64,000 nucleotides of DNA from Periweissella fabaria (GCF_918814575.1 NZ_CAKKNS010000001.1:334182-398181); one strand, 5' to 3'; positions 44,068 through 54,562 are shown, counted from the stretch's first letter. Translations and numbers: made by a program. The notes: generated by a model from the sequence alone, not told the origin.

Positions 44068-45321
44068 ATGCTAAATCCAAATTCAGCAACACGCCGTATT
44101 CCCGAGCCACTTATCTTAACCATCTCGACCATTGTATTAGGTGTTTTGGTTGGTTGTAGCTCTGTTTTACTAAGTTTATTGCTATCATTAGTTGAGCATG
44201 TTTTTCTTAATTTTAAGGAAACCATGCTTAACCCCGCCCCCGTGGCAACCCTGCCTTGGCATCGCTTTGGTTCGGTTGTTATCGGTGGGCTCATTGCTGC
44301 CATTATTTGGTACTTATTACGCAGCAAAACCCAAGGCCCTGTTAGTATTAACGCCACGATCAAAGGTAAAAATATGCCAGTCATACCAATGTTAATTCAT
44401 GTTATGACCCAAATTTTTTATGTTGGTGTTGGTGGTTCAGTTGGTCGTGAACTTGCTCCCCGTGAAGCTGGAGCACTCATTGCCAATAAGTGGAATCAAC
44501 TATTAACCAAGACCGGTTTAGATGCGCTTTCACCAGAAAGCCAACAATTATTGATTGCTAGTGCAGCTGGTGCTGGGTTTGCTGGGGTGTATATTGCTCC
44601 AATTACCGGTATGTTGTTTGCGGTTGAAATCTTACTTAAGAAAGTCTCAATGCGCACCGTGATTGTTAGTTTATCAATGTCAACAATTGCAATGTTAATT
44701 GGATCACTTGAAAAAGGATTCCAACCATATTATTTCATCACTGATACTAAGTTTTCAGTTACCTTACTCCCCTTTGTCTTGATTGTTGGTCCCCTAGCAG
44801 GAATTCTTGGCGCTTTATTCCGTAACGCTTGTCAATGGGCCGAAAAAAACCAAACACACACCAAGCATGTCCTTTGGCAGTTACCGCTTGTGAGTGTTAT
44901 GACTGGGTTAATCGCCGCTTTTGTATTACCACAAATCATGGGTAACGGTCGTGCTTTGGCACAATTATCAATTAGTAATACTGGCACTAAGTTACTAGGT
45001 CTTTTAGTAATTGGTGCCATTCTTAAAGCAATTGTCACAGTATTGACGATTCGAGCCGGTGCAGCTGGTGGTACTTTGACACCCTCAATTGCCATCGGCG
45101 CCGCTTTTGGGGCCCTAGCAAGTCCCCTCTTTGGAATTGAACCCCAACAAGGGGCCCTCCTTGGCGCTGTTTCATTATTGGCCGCTTCCCAACAAGCACC
45201 ATTAATGGCATTATTTATGATTATCGAAGTTACACATCTCGGTTCAGATGCCTACTTACCAATGGGGTTAGGTGTTTGCTTAGCTGCTGCTTGTTCGCGT
45301 TTGATTATCAAATCTAAATAG
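44068..45321 (+). CDS. ClC-family chloride channel or transporter
   Basis: A 417-residue membrane protein with about 10-12 helices. It shows ClC landmarks: GSVGRELAPREAGAL (the gating-Glu region, in which the usual GREGP is altered to GRELAP), GAGFAGVYIAPITGMLFAVE (the G-x-F-x-P equivalent) and GAAGGTLTPSIAIGAAFG. It belongs to the short bacterial branch without CBS domains. It may exchange chloride or fluoride for protons; the altered selectivity motif leaves the ion open. RBS TTGAGGAG precedes the ATG. It is monocistronic with a terminator. Confidence 0.88.
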   Translation: MLNPNSATRRIPEPLILTISTIVLGVLVGCSSVLLSLLLSLVEHVFLNFKETMLNPAPVATLPWHRFGSVVIGGLIAAIIWYLLRSKTQGPVSINATIKGKNMPVIPMLIHVMTQIFYVGVGGSVGRELAPREAGALIANKWNQLLTKTGLDALSPESQQLLIASAAGAGFAGVYIAPITGMLFAVEILLKKVSMRTVIVSLSMSTIAMLIGSLEKGFQPYYFITDTKFSVTLLPFVLIVGPLAGILGALFRNACQWAEKNQTHTKHVLWQLPLVSVMTGLIAAFVLPQIMGNGRALAQLSISNTGTKLLGLLVIGAILKAIVTVLTIRAGAAGGTLTPSIAIGAAFGALASPLFGIEPQQGALLGAVSLLAASQQAPLMALFMIIEVTHLGSDAYLPMGLGVCLAAACSRLIIKSK

Positions 45322-45322
45322 T

Positions 45323-45358
45323 AAAAAATCCGCAGGAATTTTCATGCGGATTTTTTAT
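45323..45358 (+). terminator. Terminator after the ClC gene
   Basis: AAAAAATCCGCA pairs with TGCGGATTTTTT around a 10-nt loop. Confidence 0.9.
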
Positions 45359-45361
45359 TAT

Positions 45362-45925
45362 TTAAACTTGTAAAAACATATTGTTACGCAGATACAAATC
45401 ATGGGCAGCATGTGGAATTACTTGCCCTTCACGTTCAAAGACTGCCTCAATTATAGGCGCAAACCGTTGGCGGAATTTATAAATAAAGCATAGAATGGTA
45501 TCTTCAAAATGCACCGCTGGACCAATCATGAACATATTTGGTGCCAATGTTGAACCGTCATTTTCATTTAACACTACACTTTGCTTGCCACTTGCAAACC
45601 ATTGGTGGACTAATGGATTATGATTAATATTAAATCCCGTGGCCAAAATTGGACGCTGTGTACTCGAATGTGTTAACCCATTTTTAAAATGTAATGTATA
45701 CTAGGCATTAGTTGCCTGAATTTCGGTTAACCAATAGCCAGTCTTAATGGTAATCAATTCTTGATACTGCATAAAACGCTTATAGGTATAAGTTGCTAAA
45801 CGTTTACTAGGATCACTTTCGGCTAATTTAAAATTATTTTGCGTGGTATAGATAGTTGTTTTAATACCACGTTGCGCTAATTGAATTGCCGTATCAAAGG
45901 CCGCTTCATTACCACCAAATTACAC
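45362..45925 (-). pseudogene. Remnant of an FAD/NAD(P)-dependent oxidoreductase (CzcO-like)
   Basis: The minus-strand frame shows a Rossmann remnant GGNEAAFDTAIQLAQRGIK near 45920, then continues to ATNA, an in-frame TAG, YTLHFKNG and the C-terminal PILATGFNINHNPL, TLAPNMFMIGP and FCFIYKFRQRF. This is the C-terminal two-fifths of a flavoprotein in the CzcO/YpdA-like group found beside small metal-related proteins in Lactobacillales. The N-terminal FAD-binding part is missing and the 5' edge runs into a frameshifted small gene. The function is lost. Confidence 0.8.
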
Positions 45926-46072
45926 CCCCCATGCCTAGTAACCCAATAAACTGTTTCCCTAACTGCTGGCGTTGTGGTGCACGGGAAAATAGTCTAAGTA
46001 CAGCACCCCGACACTAATAATCATCGGGATCATAACTAAAAATTCACTTACCTGAATCATTGTTATATTCAT
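45920..46072 (-). pseudogene. Frameshifted small two-helix membrane protein
   Basis: The start frame gives MNITMIQVSEFLVMIPMIIS, then VGVLYL, and stops early (45959) after 37 residues. Shifting frame near 45995 restores LFSRAPQRQQLGKQFIG, then LLGMGGVIWW with a stop. Together these make a plausible two-helix protein of about 50 residues. It lies 10 nt after the gene ending at 46083 and is the second unit of the decayed zinc-box operon. Confidence 0.55.
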
Positions 46073-46082
46073 GTAATCCTAA

Positions 46083-46202
46083 TTACTTTCCTTTGTTGAC
46101 TTTTTTAGCCGCGTGAATAATTTTTAAAGCTCGTTCGCGCGTCTTAATATTGGGACTCTTCAACTGGCGGTACGCTGCTGCTAATGTAACTTCCTTATTC
46201 AT
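46083..46202 (-). CDS. 39-residue basic protein, possible metal-homeostasis small protein
   Basis: MNKEVTLAAAYRQLKSPNIK is followed by a lysine-rich helical tail ending AAKKVNKGK. It is intact and has a very strong RBS, AAAGGAGG, 9 nt before the ATG. It resembles, from memory, the short basic proteins labelled putative metal homeostasis protein in lactic acid bacteria. This fits the AdcR/ZitR-type zinc box over its promoter. It is the first and only intact gene of the operon. It is too short for most gene finders. Confidence 0.6.
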   Translation of the reverse strand: MNKEVTLAAAYRQLKSPNIKTRERALKIIHAAKKVNKGK

Positions 46203-46225
46203 GATATTATGCCTCCTTTGTAACA

Positions 46226-46284
46226 TTAGTTAACTGGTTAACTAACTGTAGAAACATCATATCGAAAGTAACTTATTTTGTCAA
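46226..46284 (-). promoter_or_regulatory. Promoter with AdcR/ZitR-type zinc box
   Basis: On the minus strand TTGACA (46279-46284), 17-nt spacer, TATGAT (46256-46261) form a near-perfect promoter. Just downstream is TTAGTTAACTGGTTAACTAA (46226-46245), which holds TTAACTGGTTAA, a full match to the AdcR/ZitR zinc-repressor consensus TTAACYRGTTAA. Confidence 0.75.
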
Positions 46285-46287
46285 TTA

Positions 46288-46306
46288 AATAGTAAAGATT
46301 ACTATT
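46288..46306. promoter_or_regulatory. Second palindrome upstream of the zinc-box promoter
   Basis: AATAGTAA-AGA-TTACTATT, a perfect 8-bp inverted repeat just upstream of the -35. It is a candidate additional regulator site. Confidence 0.4.
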
Positions 46307-46318
46307 TATCATAATATA

Positions 46319-46358
46319 CAAAAAAGCCACTAACTCAAATTTTGAGCGAGTGGCTTAA
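46319..46358 (-). terminator. Terminator after the cellobiose PTS operon
   Basis: On minus, AAGCCACT...AGTGGCTT with an inner CTCAAAA/TTTGAG pairing is followed by TTTTTT. Confidence 0.85.
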
Positions 46359-46403
46359 CCGAATAAACGGATTTCAATAAGATATATAAGATGATATGAA
46401 GTT

Positions 46404-47759
46404 TTATGCTTCAGGTGTAATGCCTTCAGCAGCTGCGTTATCAAGTTCTTGTTGGTACAAAGTCCGGTCGTATTTACGTGCAAATGGCCAGTAGATAGCA
46501 ACTGTCATTGCTAACATAAGAATTTGCCATAAAGCAGTTTTCCAACCACCAACGATAAGACCTGAGATAACTGCTGGTGTTGTCCATGGAACAAAACTAC
46601 CATTCATTGGTGGAATAATTCCAAACAAGATTGCCAAGTAACTAAGAACCCCAATTGCAACTGGAGTAAGAATAAATGGCACCGCAAGTAGTGGGTTCAA
46701 TACAATTGGAACACCGAACAATGCAGGTTCGTTAATATTGAACAATGCAGGTCCAATTTCCAATTTACCAAGGGTCTTCATTTGAGCTGATTTAGCACCA
46801 AGTAACATGAATACTACAAGTCCGATTGTAACTCCGGCTCCAGTAACAGTGATAAATTGATCCATGAATGATTGAGTAATAATGTGAGCACCGTTGTCTA
46901 AGCTTAACTTACCAGCTTTATAAAGGACTAAGTTATCCGCATTATTAGCAAGAAGTAGAGGTCCCATAACTCCACCGATAATTGATGATCCGTGAACCCC
47001 GAAGAACCAGAGGAAAACTGGTAAGAATGTAATAACAATCAAACCAACTGGACCATCGGTAACCTTTTGCAATGGTGTTTGGATAACTGCGTAAATCCAT
47101 TCAACAATTGTTGTGTTGAGACCAAGGCTAAAGATTCCGTAAATTACAGTCGCTGCAACAATAATAGCAGCGGCAGGAATTAAAGCGGTAAATGAAGCTG
47201 ACACGTTAGCTGGTACTTGTTCTGGTAATTTGATAGTAATTCCTTTTTTAAGGAACCAACTGTAACTCCAGCCGACAAGTAATCCGACAATAATTGCCAT
47301 CAACATACCCTTACCACCAAGCCATGTTTTATCAATTACATTTGAAACCATGAACTTAGTTGAAGTTTTAGTTGGATCAGCAATATTAGTAACCGTTGTG
47401 ATAACGTTTGGTTGAAGAATAAAATCAACAATAACCGCTAATAAACCAGCAGAAACAGCTTCATAACCTTCATTGTGCACCCAACTGTAAGCAATCCCAA
47501 ATACAGATAGTAATGCCATAACCGCAAATGAACCGTTATATGCTTGGGCAAAAATTGGACTTAGCCCAATTTTAGTTAAATAGTCTGCAATTGGTTGATA
47601 TGGGAAATTACCCAAGATCAAGAAGATTGCTCCAATGATGATAAATGGAATTGGGTAAAGCATCCCATTTTTAATCGCCGTCATAGGTCGCGTGTTAACA
47701 AACTTCATTACCGGCGGTAAAAGTTTTTCATTAATAAATGTGTTCATAAGTCCGTACAC
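46404..47759 (-). CDS. PTS lactose/cellobiose-family EIIC permease
   Basis: A 451-residue membrane channel subunit with about ten helices. The family landmarks are the N-terminal KFVNTRPMTAIKNGMLYPIP, the substrate loop near GVHGSSIIGGVMGPLLLAN, and FNINEPALFGVPIVLNPLL, the latter characteristic of CelB/LicC-type EIIC proteins. It moves a beta-glucoside, probably cellobiose, which is phosphorylated by EIIB. It is last in the operon bgl-EIIB-EIIA-EIIC. Confidence 0.94.
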   Translation of the reverse strand: MYGLMNTFINEKLLPPVMKFVNTRPMTAIKNGMLYPIPFIIIGAIFLILGNFPYQPIADYLTKIGLSPIFAQAYNGSFAVMALLSVFGIAYSWVHNEGYEAVSAGLLAVIVDFILQPNVITTVTNIADPTKTSTKFMVSNVIDKTWLGGKGMLMAIIVGLLVGWSYSWFLKKGITIKLPEQVPANVSASFTALIPAAAIIVAATVIYGIFSLGLNTTIVEWIYAVIQTPLQKVTDGPVGLIVITFLPVFLWFFGVHGSSIIGGVMGPLLLANNADNLVLYKAGKLSLDNGAHIITQSFMDQFITVTGAGVTIGLVVFMLLGAKSAQMKTLGKLEIGPALFNINEPALFGVPIVLNPLLAVPFILTPVAIGVLSYLAILFGIIPPMNGSFVPWTTPAVISGLIVGGWKTALWQILMLAMTVAIYWPFARKYDRTLYQQELDNAAAEGITPEA

Positions 47760-47843
47760 TCGTTTCTTTAAAATAAAATTAGCTATAGCTGTTAGTAATA
47801 ATATTTAGTACATACGAGTTTTACGCCTTCTCTAGGCAAGTCC

Positions 47844-48161
47844 TTATTTTTCGTCGAGACGACGCAATAACTCAATGATTTCAATTGCTAAATCTTTGAA
47901 TGTGATTGCATTCATCAAGTGATCTTGGCCATGAACCATGTACAAGTCAACTTCCACATGATTACCTTGGGCTTCTTGGGTAAGCATGCCCGTTTGGGTA
48001 TCATGTGCTGCTTTCAATTCTTGGTTAGCAAGTTCAATCTTTTTATCGGCTTCATCAAAGTTACCCGCCTTGGCATCTTGAATCGCTTGGTAGGCATACC
48101 CTTTAGCATTCCCACCATGCATGATTAAGCCCATAACAACTTCCATATGTTCTTCGTTCAT
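47844..48161 (-). CDS. PTS lactose/cellobiose-family EIIA
   Basis: A 105-residue helical EIIA of the Lac/Cel family. The phosphorylated His is His77 in MVHGQDHLMNA, and MGLIMHGGNAKGYAYQAI near residue 10 is diagnostic. It accepts phosphate from HPr and passes it to EIIB. RBS GGGGAGAA precedes the ATG. It lies 42 nt after EIIB on the minus strand and 84 nt before EIIC. Confidence 0.95.
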   Translation of the reverse strand: MNEEHMEVVMGLIMHGGNAKGYAYQAIQDAKAGNFDEADKKIELANQELKAAHDTQTGMLTQEAQGNHVEVDLYMVHGQDHLMNAITFKDLAIEIIELLRRLDEK

Positions 48162-48203
48162 TCTAATTCTCCCCGTTTTACTAGTAAACTAGCGTGTGAT
48201 AAT

Positions 48204-48527
48204 TTATTTCAATAATGCTTCGGCTGCATCAAGTACTTTATCACCACGCATCATACCGTAGTCTGTCATGTTAATAACTTCCATTGGAATACCAGCGGCA
48301 TCAGTTTTTGCTTTAACTTCAGCTTTCATGTAACCAACTTGTGGTCCAAGCAACAATACATCTGGTTTAGCATCAGCGCTACTCAATTGTGCGTCGATAT
48401 CGGCAGTTGACTTAGCAAAGATTTCGTAATCCTTACCCTTAGTGATAGCGGCTTGTTTCATCCGTTCAACCAACAATGAAGTTGACATTCCTGCTGCACA
48501 TGCGAGCATAATAGTTTTTTCTGACAT
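48204..48527 (-). CDS. PTS lactose/cellobiose-family EIIB
   Basis: A 107-residue EIIB with the phosphocysteine Cys10 in LACAAGMSTSLLVERM and the downstream DVLLLGPQVGYM. It relays phosphate from EIIA to the incoming sugar. RBS GAGGGA precedes the ATG. It lies 29 nt after the glycosidase gene, in one transcript. Confidence 0.95.
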   Translation of the reverse strand: MSEKTIMLACAAGMSTSLLVERMKQAAITKGKDYEIFAKSTADIDAQLSSADAKPDVLLLGPQVGYMKAEVKAKTDAAGIPMEVINMTDYGMMRGDKVLDAAEALLK

Positions 48528-48556
48528 GATAAATCCCTCACTTAAATTTTTTGTAT

Positions 48557-50020
<1,464 letters not shown>

Positions 50021-50061
50021 TCATTATCTACCCTTCAAGTTTGTTAAATGTAACCGCTCTC

Positions 50062-50116
50062 TGTAAACGCTTTCATTTACAAGTAAAATAATAGCACTGT
50101 TGTTCTTTACTGTCTA
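50062..50116 (-). promoter_or_regulatory. Cellobiose operon promoter with cre site
   Basis: On minus, TAGACA (50111-50116), 17-nt spacer, TATTAT (50088-50093). The cre TGTAAACGCTTTCA as read on plus (50062-50075) matches TGWAANCGNTNWCA fully and lies just after the -10. The rest of the 344-bp gap to kup holds only AT-rich sequence and the kup terminator. Confidence 0.8.
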
Positions 50117-50284
50117 TCTTTTTAAGTGTACTTTATTGAAAGTAAATTGCTATTTTTTCAAAAAATACGATATAAAGCCTATAAATAGGCATTTCGAGCT
50201 ACAATAATTTTTTTATATTTAAATAAATTTTTATTGTATTTTCTTACAAAAGTCCTGAATATATTAAATTATTTTCTACCTAGA

Positions 50285-50327
50285 TAAAAAAACGGCTGAG
50301 TCATTATTGAACTCAACCGTTTTTATT
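50285..50327 (-). terminator. Terminator after kup
   Basis: On minus, AAAAACGG-TTGAGT pairs with ACTCAG-CCGTTTTTT (one mismatch), followed by T residues. Confidence 0.85.
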
Positions 50328-50361
50328 TAGTTAACTAACCATCTAAATCAGATATTTTGGT

Positions 50362-52413
50362 TTAATCATCAATCTTATTATCAGCCGTTTTTGTTGCAGG
50401 AACCGTATTTTTAATATAATCCTTATGCAAATTACGGGATATTTTACGATTAATAAATAATGGTTCGGGTTCTTCAAGCACTTCACTAAATTCTAAACCA
50501 TACCAAATTGCTGGAGCTGCCATTTTTTCTTGTAAGAATAGTCGCCCCGCAATTAATGTTCGATCAATAAATGATGAACTTTGAAGTGAACGTAAATCGG
50601 CAAGCTTTTGTTTCATAACAACATAACTAAAGTTACCAATTTTACGTCCTTTAATCGTACTGTATTTTTGAATTTGTAAGTCAATTGCTTCTTCGGCAAT
50701 TAATTGATTAACAATCTCACGTAAGTACAAGCTTAATGTTTGACTAACTTTAAATCCAAGATAGAGGTGCACACAAACAATATTACGTGTACCCATCATA
50801 TCAACCGTATAACGTCGTTCGAATGGTTCAGTTGTTTCATGGATTGAAACAAACCAGTAAACTTTCGCTCGCTTCGGTTGTTTATCTAGGATTGAATATA
50901 AAACGGACCGTTTAATTGTATAGTTTTGTTTAACATTGGCAATATAAACTAAATTAGCGGCATATTCGGGAACCGTTGTATCATTACTTAATTTCACTAA
51001 CTGTTTACGGAAATCACGTAATGATACATACTCACTTTCATCAACGTACTTATCACGGGCTTTATTCCCAAAGTACCATAAGATCATGACACCAACGATA
51101 GCTAAGGTAATTAAGACAGTGACATATCCACCATCAATGAACTTAATTAAACTAGCCAATAAGAACAATGTTTCTAACGCACCGAAGAATAAGGCCACTA
51201 CTAAAGCACTTGCCCGATTACGACGCATACTAATAAATTCATATAATAGTAAGGTTGTCATTAACATTGTTACGGTAATTGCCAATCCATAAGCTGCTTC
51301 CATATGTTCAGATGTTCGGAATAATAATACAATTCCCAAACTAGCTGCACACATTAGCCAGTTAACAAACCGAATGTAGACTTGGCTTTTAAGGAAATTA
51401 GGATAGCGCATGCGAATTCGGGGTAAAATCTTTAACCCAATTGCTTCATTTACTAAGGTAAATGAACCAGTAATCAAGGCTTGTGATGCAATAATTGCGG
51501 CCAATGTTGCAATTATTATTCCAAAAATCCGCCAAGCGTCAGGCATCATAGCAAAGAATGGATTAATACCACTCAAATTTTGATACGCATCGGCTTTCAT
51601 ATGGGTTAGGGTCCATGCCCCTTGTCCCATATAATTCAAGACTAAAGTAATGAAGACAAATGGCCAAGTAAAGTAAATATTACGTTTACCAACGTGACCC
51701 ATATCAGAATACAATGCTTCAGAACCAGTTGTTGCCAAGAAAACACTACCTAGAATGAAGATTCCGACTTTATTTTCGGGACTAAATAATAGCTTAACAC
51801 CATATTGAGGTAATAATGCTTGCCAAATATCAGGATAACTAAACATATTCATGATTCCCATTAATCCTAAAAAGGCAAACCAGATGAACATGATCGGACC
51901 AAATAATTTTCCAATCGCATTCGTACCATACCGTTGCAGCATAAACAATGCTAATAAAATAACAACAACTGCGGCAACAACAATGTTTTGGTTATTACTA
52001 AAAACAAAACTACCAATCGTTTGACCTTTCAGACCCTCGATGGCACTCGTAACCGTCATTGCTGGGGTCAATGTCCCATCAGCTAATAAGGCTGCACCAC
52101 CAATGACTGCCGGCACAATCAACCACTTAGCGCGATTACGGACAATGGCATACAAGGCAAAAATTCCACCTTCACCTCGGTTATCAGCACGTAACGCAAT
52201 TAGCACATACTTAATTGTCGTAACTAATGTAATTGTCCAAAAAACTAATGAAATTGCCCCAAAAATATAATCTTTGGTTAGGTTACTAAAGATACCTTGA
52301 TGCGCTAAAATCGCATTCATTGTATATAACGGTGATGTCCCGATATCTCCATACACAATCCCAATTGCAACTAACGCCGTTCCCAGCGATACTAATTCTT
52401 TTTTTCTTTCCAT
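50362..52413 (-). CDS. kup: KUP-family potassium uptake protein
   Basis: A proton-coupled potassium importer of about 683 residues: around 12 transmembrane helices in the first 430 residues, with GIVYGDIGTSPLYTM in TM1, then a large cytoplasmic C-terminal domain. I choose the ATG at 52413 (MERKKELVSLG), which fits the family start and is preceded by GAGAGGG at short spacing. Earlier in-frame starts at 52431 and 52515 lack an RBS. The upstream leader (52414-52700) shows a GGAGG at about 52488 unlinked to a long ORF, but no c-di-AMP riboswitch that I can recognise. Confidence 0.93.
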   Translation of the reverse strand: MERKKELVSLGTALVAIGIVYGDIGTSPLYTMNAILAHQGIFSNLTKDYIFGAISLVFWTITLVTTIKYVLIALRADNRGEGGIFALYAIVRNRAKWLIVPAVIGGAALLADGTLTPAMTVTSAIEGLKGQTIGSFVFSNNQNIVVAAVVVILLALFMLQRYGTNAIGKLFGPIMFIWFAFLGLMGIMNMFSYPDIWQALLPQYGVKLLFSPENKVGIFILGSVFLATTGSEALYSDMGHVGKRNIYFTWPFVFITLVLNYMGQGAWTLTHMKADAYQNLSGINPFFAMMPDAWRIFGIIIATLAAIIASQALITGSFTLVNEAIGLKILPRIRMRYPNFLKSQVYIRFVNWLMCAASLGIVLLFRTSEHMEAAYGLAITVTMLMTTLLLYEFISMRRNRASALVVALFFGALETLFLLASLIKFIDGGYVTVLITLAIVGVMILWYFGNKARDKYVDESEYVSLRDFRKQLVKLSNDTTVPEYAANLVYIANVKQNYTIKRSVLYSILDKQPKRAKVYWFVSIHETTEPFERRYTVDMMGTRNIVCVHLYLGFKVSQTLSLYLREIVNQLIAEEAIDLQIQKYSTIKGRKIGNFSYVVMKQKLADLRSLQSSSFIDRTLIAGRLFLQEKMAAPAIWYGLEFSEVLEEPEPLFINRKISRNLHKDYIKNTVPATKTADNKIDD

Positions 52414-52700
52414 GACCCTCTCTCGAACCATTTCTGTATTTGCGCTTAACCAATGTAAAAGTAAGCTACGTACAATTCTACTTGATGCCTCCTCAATCGA
52501 CAAGCACATCTGCATATTTTACAAACGAAATACCGCCTAATATTTTGGTTACATGACTTGAGTTTACCTATTACAAAGCTAAAGTGCAATCAAGTTGCTT
52601 TACTAATGTTTGTATATATCAACTAGTTTGCCCTTAATTAGCTAATTCATTTAATGACTGTAATTACCGTGTTGTTAAATCAAATTATTGCATATACCAA
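52414..52700 (-). other. kup upstream region
   Basis: About 290 bp with no gene. An in-frame extension of kup is open to 52515 but has no RBS. A GAGGAGG is followed by no credible ORF. I see no clear -35/-10 pair and no recognised riboswitch. Confidence 0.4.
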
Positions 52701-52747
52701 CAAAAAAATAACAGCTAGCGAGGATGCTGCTAGCTGTTATTTTTTTA
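52701..52747 (-). terminator. Terminator after the thiamine salvage operon
   Basis: AAAAAATAACAGCTAGC pairs perfectly with GCTAGCTGTTATTTTTT; it can act on both strands. Confidence 0.92.
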
Positions 52748-52766
52748 CATATCAAAACGTGCTTTA

Positions 52767-53063
52767 TTAGTGTTCGTGCTTTTTAGTTTTCTTTGCAATC
52801 GTTAAAACTTCACCTTCTGGACGGTAGGTAATTTTAACGTAAGCTGATACTTCAGGTGCGCCAGCCTTGATGGCAATTAATTGGCAGTTTTTAACAACTT
52901 CCATCAAGCCTTCATAATCACCTTCAATACTTGTTTCAAAGGCCCCAACTTGATAGTTATAACCCGTGCTTTGAATATAAGCGATTACTTGATCAACGAC
53001 TTCAATTAATCGTTCATCAGATTCTGCCTTTGGTAATACTTGAATTGCAATACTTGCTTCCAT
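52767..53063 (-). CDS. Thiamine-binding protein (MTH1187/YkoF-like)
   Basis: A 98-residue ferredoxin-like-fold protein of the thiamine-binding group: MEASIAIQVLPKAES at the start, a central helix DQVIAYIQSTGYNYQVGAFE and a strand-rich end. Such proteins bind thiamine or its HMP moiety in the cytoplasm. It is the last gene of the TPP-riboswitch operon, 20 nt after thiE, which supports the assignment. RBS AGGAGTG precedes the ATG. Confidence 0.85.
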   Translation of the reverse strand: MEASIAIQVLPKAESDERLIEVVDQVIAYIQSTGYNYQVGAFETSIEGDYEGLMEVVKNCQLIAIKAGAPEVSAYVKITYRPEGEVLTIAKKTKKHEH

Positions 53064-53083
53064 TATTTCACTCCTAAAATTCT

Positions 53084-53749
53084 TTATTTATTGAATGTTT
53101 GATTAATCTGAGGTACCCATGTATTGAGCTGGTTAACACTAGCGTGTGTAAATGCCGAAATCATCGCTAATCCCTTGGCTCCTGTATCGGCAATCGCGCC
53201 TGCATCAGTAAATGCAACGCCCCCAATCGCCACAATGGGCAAGTTAGTGGCATTAACTAACGCTGTTAACCCCGCTAACCCAATGACTGGATCAGCATCG
53301 GCTTTGGAACTAGTTGCTTTAATTGGACCACTCCCTAGATAGCTTACACCACTAAGGTCGCTATTAGCAAGTTGTTCTAAGTTACTAACCGATAACCCAA
53401 CAAACATATCCGGCTTATGACTAGTCTTAATAGCTGCGACTACTTGGGCAACTTTTTGATCACTTTGACCAACATGAATCCCGTCCGCTTCAATTGCCAA
53501 CGCTAATTCAAGATCATCATCAATCACCAATGGAACATGATATTGAGCGGTTAAATTTTTAAGCTTTTGAGCTAACGCCAACTTAGCAGCGGGATTTTGA
53601 ATTGCGGTTGCGCCTTTTTCGCGATATTGAACAATTGTCACACCCGCTTTTAAGGTTGCTTCGACTAATGCTACTAAATCTTGCCCAGCTACCAAATCTT
53701 GGGTGCCAATTACTAAATACGAACTTAACATCTTAGCTGTAAATTGCAT
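53084..53749 (-). CDS. thiE: Thiamine-phosphate synthase
   Basis: Joins HMP-PP and HET-P to thiamine monophosphate. The 221-residue TIM barrel has TIVQYREKGAT (pyrophosphate side), DGIHVGQSD, YLGSGPIKATSSKADAD and IVAIGGV. It lies 3 nt after thiD in the salvage operon. RBS GGGGGAATAAGG overlaps the thiD end. Confidence 0.95.
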   Translation of the reverse strand: MQFTAKMLSSYLVIGTQDLVAGQDLVALVEATLKAGVTIVQYREKGATAIQNPAAKLALAQKLKNLTAQYHVPLVIDDDLELALAIEADGIHVGQSDQKVAQVVAAIKTSHKPDMFVGLSVSNLEQLANSDLSGVSYLGSGPIKATSSKADADPVIGLAGLTALVNATNLPIVAIGGVAFTDAGAIADTGAKGLAMISAFTHASVNQLNTWVPQINQTFNK

Positions 53750-53752
53750 ACC

Positions 53753-54562
53753 TTATTCCCCCTTTGCCCAATGGTTAAGTGGCCCATGACCATGCCCGAC
53801 AATGATTTCATCAGCTACGGTTGCATATAGATAACTTTTAGCCAACTTAATAGCGGTGGTTAAATCATGGCCAAGGGCTAAATTACTAGCAATTGCTGCC
53901 GCATAAGTATCACCAGTTCCGTGGGTTCGAATCGTATCAATCCGCGGGTTAACTAATGTAAACTCACTTTGATCAGCTAATAATACATAATCAGTTAACT
54001 CATCACCAGTTCCATGACCGCCCTTAATTAAGACATTTTTGGCGCCTAGTGTTTGTAACATTTTAGCAGCTTGGACTAGGTCAGTTGGTGTCTTAATCTC
54101 TATACCCGTCAACTGTTGTGCTTCCAATAAATTAGGTGTCACTAACGTTGCTAATGGTAATAACTGTTCTTTGACAGCTGTAATGGCATCATCTGTTAGT
54201 AACTTGGAACCCCCTTTAGCAACCATAACGGGATCAATAATGATTGGTCCTAAATCATAGTTTGCTAACGCTTTAGCAACAACTTCAACGTGTTCACGGT
54301 CACCAAGCATGCCAGTTTTGACGGCCTTAATGGCTAAATCATCAGCAATACTAGCAAACTGCTGTTCAATTATCTGCGCATCAAGTAACGTTGCTGCTTG
54401 GACACCATAGGTATTTTGAGCCGTTACAGCGACAACCACCGTTGCTGGATAAACGTGGTGTGCAAACGCCGTTGCGACATCAGCATTAATACCCGCACCA
54501 CCACTAGAATCAATGCCGGCAACAGTTAAGATTTGCGGAAATTGTTGTAAATCACTAGTCAT
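53753..54562 (-). CDS. thiD: Hydroxymethylpyrimidine/phosphomethylpyrimidine kinase
   Basis: Phosphorylates HMP twice to HMP-PP. A ribokinase-fold enzyme of 269 residues with TVAGIDSSGGAGINADV at the N-terminus and the C-terminal anion-hole motif RTHGTGDTYAAAIA. The ATG at 54562 follows GGGAGG with 6 nt spacing; an upstream in-frame start at 54583 has no RBS. It overlaps the thiM end by 8 nt, so the two are coupled. Confidence 0.95.
   Translation of the reverse strand: MTSDLQQFPQILTVAGIDSSGGAGINADVATAFAHHVYPATVVVAVTAQNTYGVQAATLLDAQIIEQQFASIADDLAIKAVKTGMLGDREHVEVVAKALANYDLGPIIIDPVMVAKGGSKLLTDDAITAVKEQLLPLATLVTPNLLEAQQLTGIEIKTPTDLVQAAKMLQTLGAKNVLIKGGHGTGDELTDYVLLADQSEFTLVNPRIDTIRTHGTGDTYAAAIASNLALGHDLTTAIKLAKSYLYATVADEIIVGHGHGPLNHWAKGE

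Noticed and set aside
52414-52515. c-di-AMP (ydaO-type) riboswitch in front of kup
   Set aside because: Potassium uptake genes often carry it, but I could not match its conserved core sequences or pairings here.
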